Source: an uncultured Collinsella sp. (GTDB lineage: Bacteria > Actinomycetota > Coriobacteriia > Coriobacteriales > Coriobacteriaceae). From it: a stretch of DNA of 20,072 bases. Below, one piece after another: positions 13,682 through 20,072 of this stretch; the stretch's first letter is position 1, and the number at the start of each line of letters is the position of its first letter. Location of the stretch: NCBI GenBank assembly GCA_902489225.1, contig CABTZA010000013.1, forward strand, positions 1-20,072, written 5' to 3'. Made by a program: the position numbers and the translations under genes. The notes under the pieces were generated by a model. It was given only the letters and a program-made list of their open reading frames with translations. It was not told the origin of the DNA and did no database searches.

Positions 13682-14155
13682 ATGCCGCGTCGTGCAGCAG
13701 CTAATCGTCGTGAGGTTCAGCCTGACGCCGTTTACAACAACCGCCTGGTGACTCAGCTCATCAACAAGGTCCTTCTTGACGGCAAGAAGGCCACCGCTGA
13801 GCGCATCGTTTACACCGCTTTCGAGATCGTTGCCGAGAAGTCCGAGGGTGGCGACGCTCTCGCTACCTTCAAGAAGGCTATGGACAACGTCAAGCCCACG
13901 CTCGAGGTCAAGCCCAAGCGTGTCGGTGGCGCTACCTATCAGGTCCCGATGGAGGTCAACTCCCGTCGTTCCACCGCTCTGGGTATCCGCTGGATCGTCA
14001 ACTTCTCCCGCGCTCGCAAGGAGAAGACCATGGCCGAGCGTCTCGCTAACGAGATCATCGACGCCTCCAACGGTCTTGGCGCTTCCGTCAAGAAGCGTGA
14101 GGACGTCTTCAAGATGGCCGAGGCCAACCGCGCGTTCTCTCACTATCGTTGGTAA
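13682..14155 (+). CDS. rpsG: 30S ribosomal protein S7
   Basis: S7 nucleates assembly of the 30S head and contacts tRNA in the E site. The 157 residues start MPRRAAANRREVQPDAVYNN and include LINKVLLDGKKATAERIVY, VGGATYQVPMEV and RRSTALGIRWIV, matching the family at its normal length. The ATG at 13682 follows AAGGAG (13669-13674) by seven bases. It is 73 bases after rpsL and 19 before fusA. In E. coli, S7 represses the str operon by binding the rpsL-rpsG spacer; the spacer here has only a weak CCGTG/CACGG pairing, so I do not claim that site. Confidence 0.98.
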   Translation: MPRRAAANRREVQPDAVYNNRLVTQLINKVLLDGKKATAERIVYTAFEIVAEKSEGGDALATFKKAMDNVKPTLEVKPKRVGGATYQVPMEVNSRRSTALGIRWIVNFSRARKEKTMAERLANEIIDASNGLGASVKKREDVFKMAEANRAFSHYRW

Positions 14156-14174
14156 GTTAAGGTAAGGAACTAAC

Positions 14175-16274
14175 ATGGCTAAGCCTAAGTACAAGCTTTC
14201 CGATACCCGTAACATCGGCATCATGGCCCACATCGATGCCGGTAAGACCACCACGACCGAGCGTATTCTTTACTACACCGGTAAGACCCACAAGATCGGT
14301 GAGGTCCATGAGGGCGCTGCCACCATGGACTGGATGGTTCAGGAGCAGGAGCGCGGCGTAACCATTACCTCCGCTGCTACCACGTGCTTCTGGAACAAGG
14401 ACGGTAAGGACTACCGCATCCAGATCATCGACACCCCGGGCCACGTTGACTTCACCGCCGAGGTCGAGCGCTGCCTGCGCGTCCTCGATGGCGCTGTCGC
14501 CGTCTTCGACGCCGTTGCCGGCGTTCAGCCCCAGTCTGAGACCGTTTGGCGTCAGGCTTCTACCTTCAACGTCCCCCGTATCGCCTTCATCAACAAGTAT
14601 GACCGCGTGGGCGCTGACTTCTTCAACGCTATCGAGACCATGAAGGATCGTCTCGACGCTAACGCCGTGGCCGCTCAGGTCCCGATGGGCGCCGAGGACA
14701 ACTTCTGGGGCGTCATCGACCTCGTCACCATGACCGCATGGGACTTCAAGGCCGACGACAAGGGCATGACCTACCCCGAGCCGATGGACGAGATCCCGGC
14801 TGAGTTCGCCGACATCGCTGCCACCAAGCGCGAGGAGCTTCTCGACGCTGCTGCCAGCTTTGACGACGAGCTCATGGAGAAGATCCTCATGGAGGAGGAC
14901 TTCACCGTCGAGGAGCTCAAGGCTGCTCTGCGCAAGGGCGTTCTGGCCAACGAGCTCAACCTCGTCTTCGTGGGCTCCGCCTACAAGAACAAGGGCGTCC
15001 AGGAGCTGCTCGACGCTGTCGTCGACTACCTGCCCAGCCCGCTCGACGTCGAGGCCGTTACCGGTACCGATCCGGACACCGGCGAGGAGATCGAGCGTCA
15101 TCCTTCCTTCGACGAGCCCTTCTCCGGCCTGGTCTTCAAGATCATGACCGACCCGTTCGTCGGTAAGCTCACCTACGTCCGCGTTTACTCCGGCCGCGCC
15201 GAGTCCGGCTCCTACGTTGTCAACGCTTCCAACGGTCAGCGCGAGCGCCTCGGCCGCATCCTCGAGATGAACGCCGCCGAGCGTATCGACCGTGACGACG
15301 CCGCTGCCGGCGACATCGTCGCTTGCGTCGGCTTCAAGAACTCCACCACCGGTGACACCCTGTGCGCCGAGGGCAAGGAGATCGTCCTCGAGAAGATCGA
15401 GTTCGCTAAGCCCGTTATCGACGTTGCCATCGAGCCCAAGACCAAGGCCGAGCAGGACAAGATGTCCCTGGCTCTGACCAAGCTCGCCGAGGAGGACCCG
15501 ACCTTCCAGGTGTCCACCAACCACGAGACCGGCCAGACCATCATCGCCGGCATGGGCGAGCTGCACCTCGAGATCATCGTCGACCGTCTGCTCCGCGAGT
15601 TCAAGGTTGACGCTAACGTTGGTAAGCCCCAGGTTGCCTACCGCGAGACCGCTGGTCACGACGTCGAGAAGGCTGAGGGCAAGTTCGTCCGTCAGTCCGG
15701 TGGTCGCGGTCAGTACGGCCACGCCGTCATCAAGCTCGAGAAGATGGAGGAGGGCTTCGGCTACGAGTTCGTCAACGCTATCGTCGGCGGCGTCGTGCCC
15801 AAAGAGTACATCCCGTCCATCGACAAGGGCATCCAGGAGGCCCTGAACACCGGTGTTATCGCCGGCTTCCCGGTCCTCGACGTTAAGGTCACCCTGTTCG
15901 ACGGTTCTTACCACGAGGTCGACTCCTCCGAGGCCGCCTTCAAGATCGCCGGTTCCATGGCTATCAAGGACGCCCTCAAGAAGTCCGATCCGCAGCTGCT
16001 CGAGCCGATCATGGCTGTCGAGGTCGAGACCCCTGAGCAGTACATGGGCGACGTTATGGGCAACCTCTCCGGTCGCCGCGGCAAGATCGAGGGCATGGAG
16101 GATCGCAAGAACAGCAAGCTCATCCGTGCCAAGGTGCCGCTGGGCGAGATGTTCGGTTACGCTACCGACCTTCGCTCCCAGACCCAGGGCCGTGCATCCT
16201 ACACGATGCAGTTCGACTCTTATGAGCCCGCGCCCAAGTCCATCGTGGACGAGGTCATGAGCAAGAACGCCTAA
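14175..16274 (+). CDS. fusA: Translation elongation factor G
   Basis: EF-G is the GTPase that drives translocation on the ribosome and, with ribosome recycling factor, splits it. The 699 residues are full length. G motifs are visible: AHIDAGKTTTTERI (P loop, near 18-31), DTPGHVDF (G3), and NKYD at 140-143 (G4; most bacteria have NKMD). GGRGQYGH and the C-terminal GNLSGRRGKIEGM are typical of domains IV and V. The ATG at 14175 follows an AAGGAAC site closely. It sits in the str order rpsL-rpsG-fusA, but tuf, the usual next gene, is missing. Confidence 0.98.
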   Translation: MAKPKYKLSDTRNIGIMAHIDAGKTTTTERILYYTGKTHKIGEVHEGAATMDWMVQEQERGVTITSAATTCFWNKDGKDYRIQIIDTPGHVDFTAEVERCLRVLDGAVAVFDAVAGVQPQSETVWRQASTFNVPRIAFINKYDRVGADFFNAIETMKDRLDANAVAAQVPMGAEDNFWGVIDLVTMTAWDFKADDKGMTYPEPMDEIPAEFADIAATKREELLDAAASFDDELMEKILMEEDFTVEELKAALRKGVLANELNLVFVGSAYKNKGVQELLDAVVDYLPSPLDVEAVTGTDPDTGEEIERHPSFDEPFSGLVFKIMTDPFVGKLTYVRVYSGRAESGSYVVNASNGQRERLGRILEMNAAERIDRDDAAAGDIVACVGFKNSTTGDTLCAEGKEIVLEKIEFAKPVIDVAIEPKTKAEQDKMSLALTKLAEEDPTFQVSTNHETGQTIIAGMGELHLEIIVDRLLREFKVDANVGKPQVAYRETAGHDVEKAEGKFVRQSGGRGQYGHAVIKLEKMEEGFGYEFVNAIVGGVVPKEYIPSIDKGIQEALNTGVIAGFPVLDVKVTLFDGSYHEVDSSEAAFKIAGSMAIKDALKKSDPQLLEPIMAVEVETPEQYMGDVMGNLSGRRGKIEGMEDRKNSKLIRAKVPLGEMFGYATDLRSQTQGRASYTMQFDSYEPAPKSIVDEVMSKNA

Positions 16275-16299
16275 GTTCGAGCTCCCTGTTACGTAATCC

Positions 16300-16316
16300 G
16301 CGAGAACATCTCTCGC
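16300..16316 (+). other. Small hairpin in the fusA-rpsJ spacer
   Basis: GCGAGA (16300-16305) and TCTCGC (16311-16316) form a 6-bp stem with the loop ACATC, ending seven bases before the rpsJ ribosome binding site. There is no T-tract. It may tune rpsJ translation or processing. Confidence 0.35.
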
Positions 16317-16334
16317 ACTCTTTGGAGGTTTAAG

Positions 16335-16643
16335 TTGGCTACCCAGAAGATCCGCATTCGCCTCAAGGGCTATGATCACGAGGTCGTCGATCAGTCCGCG
16401 AAGCTCATCGTCGAGACCGCTCAGAAGACCGGCGCTCGCGTTTCCGGTCCTGTCCCCCTGCCCACCGAGCGCAACCTGTACACGGTTATCCGCTCGCCGC
16501 ACGTGAACAAGGACTCCCGTGAGCAGTTCGAGATGCGCACCCACAAGCGCCTCATCGACATCCTCGACCCCACCTCGGGCACCGTTGATTCGCTCATGCG
16601 TCTCGACCTCCCCGCTGGCGTCGACATCGACATCAAGCTCTAA
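16335..16643 (+). CDS. rpsJ: 30S ribosomal protein S10
   Basis: S10 is a 30S head protein and, as NusE, pairs with NusB in antitermination and with NusG in coupling. The 102 residues begin MATQKIRIRLKGYDHEVVDQ and contain PLPTERNLYTVIRSPHVNKD and EMRTHKRLIDILDPT, as expected. TTG at 16335 is the start, with GGAGG (16324-16328) six bases upstream. K59 and the SPHVNKD loop, where tigecycline-resistance changes occur in other species, are intact. A very strong terminator follows at once, so S10 is cut off from the usual rplC-rplD genes and belongs to the str unit here. Confidence 0.98.
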   Translation: MATQKIRIRLKGYDHEVVDQSAKLIVETAQKTGARVSGPVPLPTERNLYTVIRSPHVNKDSREQFEMRTHKRLIDILDPTSGTVDSLMRLDLPAGVDIDIKL

Positions 16644-16664
16644 GCGATATCGCTCATAGCTTAC

Positions 16665-16705
16665 AGAGCCCCGCTGCCATTTTGGTAGCGGGGCTCTTTT
16701 GTTTT
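16665..16705 (+). terminator. Strong terminator of the rpsL-rpsJ operon
   Basis: AGAGCCCCGCT (16665-16675) pairs with AGCGGGGCTCT (16687-16697), and GCCA/TGGT extend it to a 15-bp stem with a TTT loop. The tail TTTTGTTTT follows. The bases 16706-16759 before the birA stop hold nothing I can support. Confidence 0.95.
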
Positions 16706-16759
16706 GAATGGTGGCCTTGGGGACCCGGGTAATGCAGCCGAATGGGTGGCTATGGCGTC

Positions 16760-17536
16760 TTATTTACCCATGGGGCGCAGGGATGCCTCCTCAAAATGGA
16801 AGGATCGCAAGTCGTCTTCTGTCTCGATGCACGCGCGACCAAAGTCATCGACCGTTTGAAAGATGCCACGCGCCAGCTCGTCCCCAGCGGGGGAACGGGC
16901 GATAACGTGATCCCCAATCCAATTGAGATGACCGATATATTCACCGTGGACGGGCGCGAGCGGTCCGGCGTCTTCTTCCATGGCGTTGAGACGCTCTGCC
17001 CATGTGTCTACAGCGTTCACGACCGCGTGATAGACCTCCTTGAGTAGCACATCGACGGTGGGAACATTCTCGTTGAGGTCTGAGAGGCCGATTGCCGGCA
17101 GGCCGCCATCGGGAACCTCCGAAGGCACATAGTTCACATTGACGCCAATGCCGCAGACGGCGAAAGGTTTGCCTTCGTTATCGCGTGCCGCCTCGACCAG
17201 AATGCCGCCGAGCTTGCGTCCTCGCGCGACCAGGTCGTTGGGCCATTTGAGGCCAATCTCGTTTGCAAGACCCTGCTTTTCGAGCGCCTCGAGCACCGCT
17301 AGGCCGCTGACGGCGGCAAGACCAGAGTACTTTGCAGGATTAACGCATGGACGCAGGACAATCGAAAGCAATAGGTTGCCGGCGGTTGAATCCCACTTGT
17401 GGCCGCGCCGGCCGCGTCCTGCTGTCTGAGCCCGGGCGGCAAGTCCTGTGCCGTGCGGCACTCCTTGTTTTCCTGCTTCGAGCAGGTCATCGTTGGTCGA
17501 TCCGGTTACGTCGACTATCGTTAATTTGGCATCCAT
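16760..17536 (-). CDS. birA: Biotin-protein ligase without DNA-binding domain
   Basis: This 258-residue enzyme activates biotin with ATP and attaches it to the biotin carrier of acetyl-CoA carboxylase or other carboxylases. Seen motifs: TGSTNDDLL (11-19), AQTAGRGRRGHKW (36-48, the biotin/AMP loop; E. coli has Arg where H46 stands), GLKWPNDLV and RKLGGILVEA. The start at 17536 (minus strand) follows AAGGAGGT (17554-17547) by ten bases; a longer frame upstream has no family match. It lacks the N-terminal winged helix of E. coli BirA, so it is a group I ligase and cannot repress by itself. It diverges from fabH, linking carboxylase activation to fatty-acid synthesis. Confidence 0.92.
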   Translation of the reverse strand: MDAKLTIVDVTGSTNDDLLEAGKQGVPHGTGLAARAQTAGRGRRGHKWDSTAGNLLLSIVLRPCVNPAKYSGLAAVSGLAVLEALEKQGLANEIGLKWPNDLVARGRKLGGILVEAARDNEGKPFAVCGIGVNVNYVPSEVPDGGLPAIGLSDLNENVPTVDVLLKEVYHAVVNAVDTWAERLNAMEEDAGPLAPVHGEYIGHLNWIGDHVIARSPAGDELARGIFQTVDDFGRACIETEDDLRSFHFEEASLRPMGK

Positions 17537-17630
17537 AACGGCTGCTACCTCCTTAATGAATAAGTGAATAACGCAATGGTGTCGAGAAGTAGACACAATG
17601 TGAAGCCTTTGTCGCATTTGGACAATTTAA

Positions 17631-17648
17631 TGTTAACACGTCAACAAC
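17631..17648. promoter_or_regulatory. Candidate operator copy 1 (birA-fabH region)
   Basis: TGTTAACACGTCAACAAC is an 18-base sequence whose first 16 bases are an imperfect palindrome (TGTT-AC--GT-AACA, 12 of 16 symmetrical). It recurs at 17679-17696 with one difference. It lies about 95 bases before the birA start and about 65 before fabH. The regulator is unknown. Confidence 0.65.
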
Positions 17649-17678
17649 GACTGAAATGCGCTATCCTCTCTTGGTCGA

Positions 17679-17696
17679 TGTAAACACGTCAACAAC
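17679..17696. promoter_or_regulatory. Candidate operator copy 2 (before fabH)
   Basis: TGTAAACACGTCAACAAC repeats copy 1 at 17 of 18 positions, on the same strand and 48 bases downstream. It ends two bases before the fabH ribosome binding site (AAAGGAGG), where bound protein could block transcription or translation. TATCCT at 17662-17667, identical to the rpsL -10, lies between the copies but lacks a good -35, so I leave the fabH promoter unassigned. Confidence 0.65.
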
Positions 17697-17712
17697 TCAA
17701 AGGAGGTTAGTG

Positions 17713-18672
17713 ATGGGTTTCACGATTCTTGGAACAGGCTCGGCGCTTCCTAAGCGCAGTGTTTCCAATGACGAGCTGTCCGAGTTCCTGGACACCTCGG
17801 ATGAGTGGATTTTTACCCGTACGGGGATCAAGAGCCGCCATGTGTGCACCGCCGAGTCACTCGACGACCTTGCCGTGGCAGCGAGCGAGCAAGCGCTCCA
17901 AGCGTCCGGACTCGATGCGAGCCAGCTGGATCTTATCGTCTGCTCGACGACGACGGGCGATCATCTCGTTCCTGCCGAAGCGTGCGCCGTTGCTGAGCGC
18001 CTGGGTGCCACATGTCCAGCCTTCGACGTTTCGGCGGCTTGTGCCGGCTTCGTATTTGCGCTCGATGTCGCCGAGGGCTATATCGCTCGAGGACGAGCCA
18101 AGCATGTGCTTGTCGTTGCCTCCGAGCAGATGACGCGCGCCCTTGACTGGTCAGACCGCGCCACGTGCGTGCTCTTTGGCGACGGCGCGGGCGCTGCAGT
18201 GATAGGGGCTGGGGGAGACAACCCCCTTGCCGTTGAGCTTTCGACGGCGCCCGACGTCGAGACGTTGCGCGTTCCCGGTCTGGTCGGCACCTCGCCGTTT
18301 AAGGACTCCGCAGATAGCGCGAGCGTGCTGTCCATGAATGGTCGCCGCGTGTTCAAGTTCGGCGTCAACGCCATCTGCGACACGGTCCATAAGCTTGCGA
18401 GCGATGCGGGCATTTCGGTCGAAGACATCGATCATTTTGTATTCCATCAGGCTAACGAACGAATCCTGAGTCAGGCGGTCAAGCGTCTCGGCGTGCCAGA
18501 CGAGCGCGTGGTTCGAACGCTACGCGAGACCGGCAACATTTCGAGCGCCTGCATTCCCTTTGCGCTTGACCGGCTGGCACGTACCGACGCACTGAATGAG
18601 GACGACACCATCGCCCTCGTTGGATTTGGCGCCGGCCTGGATATAGGTGGCTATCTGCTTCGTTGGAAGTAG
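17713..18672 (+). CDS. fabH: 3-oxoacyl-ACP synthase III
   Basis: FabH starts type II fatty-acid synthesis by condensing an acyl-CoA primer with malonyl-ACP. The 319 residues have the thiolase fold signatures and the Cys-His-Asn triad: C110 in SAACAGFVFAL, H245 in FHQANERI and N275 in TGNISSACIP. DEWIFTRTGIKSRH near residue 32 and the C-terminal VGFGAGLDIGGYLLRW are typical. The ATG at 17713 follows AAAGGAGG by six bases; an upstream in-frame start at 17656 would put the candidate operator inside the gene. It heads fabH-acpP-fabK-fabD. Confidence 0.96.
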   Translation: MGFTILGTGSALPKRSVSNDELSEFLDTSDEWIFTRTGIKSRHVCTAESLDDLAVAASEQALQASGLDASQLDLIVCSTTTGDHLVPAEACAVAERLGATCPAFDVSAACAGFVFALDVAEGYIARGRAKHVLVVASEQMTRALDWSDRATCVLFGDGAGAAVIGAGGDNPLAVELSTAPDVETLRVPGLVGTSPFKDSADSASVLSMNGRRVFKFGVNAICDTVHKLASDAGISVEDIDHFVFHQANERILSQAVKRLGVPDERVVRTLRETGNISSACIPFALDRLARTDALNEDDTIALVGFGAGLDIGGYLLRWK

Positions 18673-18724
18673 TCGCACATAGGAAATAAAAACGCCCCTA
18701 GGGCACAAACAAAGGAGAACTACC

Positions 18725-18961
18725 ATGGCAGATCAGAAGACCTTCGAGCGCGTTTGCGACGTTATCCGCGAGACCGCCGGCCTTGACGATGTCGAGATGA
18801 AGCCCGAGTCCACGCTCGAGGAGATTGGCCTCGACAGCCTGGGTACCGTCGAGATCCTCGTTGCCGTCGAGGACGAGTTTGGCATTGAGCTCGATACCGA
18901 GGAGAACCCCAAGACGGTCGGCGAGTTCGTCGATACGGTCGAGGCGGCATTGGAGAAGTAG
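18725..18961 (+). CDS. acpP: Acyl carrier protein
   Basis: This 78-residue acidic carrier holds growing fatty acyl chains on a 4-phosphopantetheine arm. The attachment site is S38 in GLDSLGTVEI, the DSL motif. VEDEFGIELDTEE and the C-terminal helix complete the usual four-helix fold. The ATG at 18725 follows AAAGGAG (18711-18717) by seven bases. It sits between fabH and fabK with a strong ribosome binding site, as expected for the most abundant protein of the pathway. Its stop overlaps an in-frame GTG that precedes the fabK ATG. Confidence 0.97.
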   Translation: MADQKTFERVCDVIRETAGLDDVEMKPESTLEEIGLDSLGTVEILVAVEDEFGIELDTEENPKTVGEFVDTVEAALEK

Positions 18962-18963
18962 TG

Positions 18964-19908
18964 ATGCTCAAGTCTCCTCTCTGCGATTTGCTCGGAATCG
19001 AAAAGCCCGTGTTCCAGGGTGGCATGGCCTGGATTGCCGACGCCTCGTTGGCATCTGCCGTGTCCGAGGCAGGCGGCTTAGGTATTATCGCGGCCATGAA
19101 TGCCGACGCAAACTGGCTGCGCGATCAGATTCACGAGCTGCGCGTCAAGACGGATAAGCCCTTTGGCGTCAACGTTATGCTCATGAGCCCGTTTGCCGAC
19201 GAGGTTGCACAGGTCGTGATTGACGAGCAGGTGCCCGTTGTGGTGACCGGTGCCGGCAATCCCACCAAGTACATGAAGGCCTGGGGCGATGCAGGCATCA
19301 AGGTTATTCCCGTCGTGGCTTCGGTGGCGCTGGCGCGTCTCGTGGCGCGTCGCGGAGCCACTGCCGTGGTTGCCGAGGGCACCGAATCAGGCGGCCATAT
19401 TGGCGAGACCTCGACGATGGCACTGGTGCCGCAGGTTGTCGATGCAGTCGATATTCCCGTCGTGGCTGCCGGCGGTATCGCCGACGGCCGCGGCGTGGCG
19501 GCCGCCTTTATGCTCGGCGCTGCCGGCGTCCAGGTGGGCACGCGTTTTCTCGTCGCCGATGAGTGCACCGTATCCGAACAGTACAAAGAGCTGGTGCTCA
19601 AGGCGGGCGACACGTCGACGCGTGCGACCGGTCGCTCGACGGGACATCCGGTTCGCGCCCTCAAGAGCCCCTTCACCAACGCGTATGCCAAGAACGAGGC
19701 GGCGGGCGCAAGCCCCGAGGAGCTCGGGCCCATGGGCACGGGCGCGCTTCGTAAAGCCGCAAAGGACGGTAATTACGAAGAGGGTTCGTATTTGTGCGGA
19801 CAGATTGCTGGCATGGTCAACGAGCGCCAGAGCGCACGCGAAATCGTCGACGACCTGGTCGATGGCGCCGAGCGTGTCCTGAAGGGTGCGACCGCATGGG
19901 TAGCGTAG
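18964..19908 (+). CDS. fabK: FMN-dependent enoyl-ACP reductase
   Basis: FabK reduces the trans-2-enoyl-ACP double bond in the last step of each elongation cycle, using FMN and NAD(P)H. The 314 residues form a nitronate-monooxygenase-like TIM barrel: KPVFQGGMAWIADASLA at the start, ESGGHIGE with H145 (the catalytic-site His of the family), and phosphate-binding VVAAGGIADGRG and GVQVGTRFL. The ATG at 18964 is preferred over the GTG one codon earlier; GGAGAAG (18952-18958) serves either. FabK is unrelated to FabI and insensitive to triclosan. The 2-nitropropane dioxygenase branch is the alternative, but the fab context favours FabK. Confidence 0.92.
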   Translation: MLKSPLCDLLGIEKPVFQGGMAWIADASLASAVSEAGGLGIIAAMNADANWLRDQIHELRVKTDKPFGVNVMLMSPFADEVAQVVIDEQVPVVVTGAGNPTKYMKAWGDAGIKVIPVVASVALARLVARRGATAVVAEGTESGGHIGETSTMALVPQVVDAVDIPVVAAGGIADGRGVAAAFMLGAAGVQVGTRFLVADECTVSEQYKELVLKAGDTSTRATGRSTGHPVRALKSPFTNAYAKNEAAGASPEELGPMGTGALRKAAKDGNYEEGSYLCGQIAGMVNERQSAREIVDDLVDGAERVLKGATAWVA

Positions 19909-20072
19909 CGTTTCTGTTTGCCGGTCAGGGTGCCCAGCATCCCGCGATGGGCGTCGACCTCATCGAAGCATCGCCGGCGGCTGCCGAGGTGTTCGCCATT
20001 GCTGACGAGGTGCGCCCGGAGACCAGCGAGCAGTGCCGGAGCGCCTCGAAAGAGGAGCTCTCGCAGACCGAG
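19896..20072 (+). CDS. fabD: Malonyl-CoA:ACP transacylase, N-terminal part
   Basis: Only the first 59 codons lie in the window; the frame is open to the end. MGSVAFLFAGQGAQHPAMG is the N-terminus of FabD, with the GQGAQ oxyanion-loop motif at residues 10-14 (GQGSQ is more common). FabD moves malonyl from CoA to ACP. The start overlaps the end of fabK by 13 bases, pointing to translational coupling. The active-site GHSLG motif lies beyond the window, so integrity cannot be judged. Confidence 0.9.
   Translation, partial: MGSVAFLFAGQGAQHPAMGVDLIEASPAAAEVFAIADEVRPETSEQCRSASKEELSQTE

Noticed and set aside
14157..16544. A 795-codon minus-strand open frame across fusA and rpsJ
   Set aside because: Same codon-bias artefact; low-complexity composition and no start signal.

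Overview
This roughly 20 kb, GC-rich window is chromosomal core sequence from a Gram-positive actinobacterium. The actinobacterial-type RpoB and RpoC, the codon use, a FabK-type enoyl reductase and the gene order point to class Coriobacteriia, most likely Collinsella or a close relative. The genus is an inference from memory of the family, not from a search. Nearly every base is accounted for by translation, transcription and fatty-acid synthesis genes. I see no tRNA, rRNA, CRISPR array or autonomous transposase.

Layout: (1) positions 1-1421, an L10-type leader with attenuator, then rplJ and rplL, closed by a strong terminator. (2) 1422-2638, galU as its own unit, sitting between rplL and rpoB, which are adjacent in most bacteria. 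(3) 2772-10990, rpoB and rpoC from their own promoter, followed by a nested palindrome and terminator. (4) 11020-13060, an accessory island with an ECF sigma factor, an overlapping gene for a membrane protein that is probably its anti-sigma factor, a sigma-W-like autoregulatory promoter, inverted copies of a dispersed repeat, and a palindromic MITE-like element. (5) 13109-16705, rpsL, rpsG, fusA and rpsJ, ended by a strong terminator; tuf and the rest of the S10 operon do not follow. (6) 16760-20072, birA facing away from the fatty-acid genes fabH, acpP, fabK and fabD (cut by the window edge), with two copies of a candidate operator in the shared intergenic region.

The most unusual observation is in RNA polymerase. 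The beta-prime subunit carries, after its normal core and a linker, a domain of about 55 residues that aligns without gaps to the C-terminal domain of the alpha subunit. It keeps the residues equivalent to alpha R265, N268, G296, K298 and E302, which contact the UP element. The same polymerase has an 8-residue insertion in fork loop 2 of RpoB and non-consensus residues in the bridge helix, trigger helix and switch-1 region of RpoC. Together these suggest a lineage-specific remodelled polymerase, possibly with a third alphaCTD-like DNA- or regulator-binding module.

The genes cooperate as expected. L10 and L12 build the ribosomal stalk that recruits EF-G (fusA). S12, S7 and S10 are small-subunit proteins. 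RpoB and RpoC form the polymerase core that the ECF sigma factor would redirect. BirA activates the biotin carrier of acetyl-CoA carboxylase, which supplies malonyl-CoA to FabD, FabH and ACP, while FabK completes the elongation cycle.
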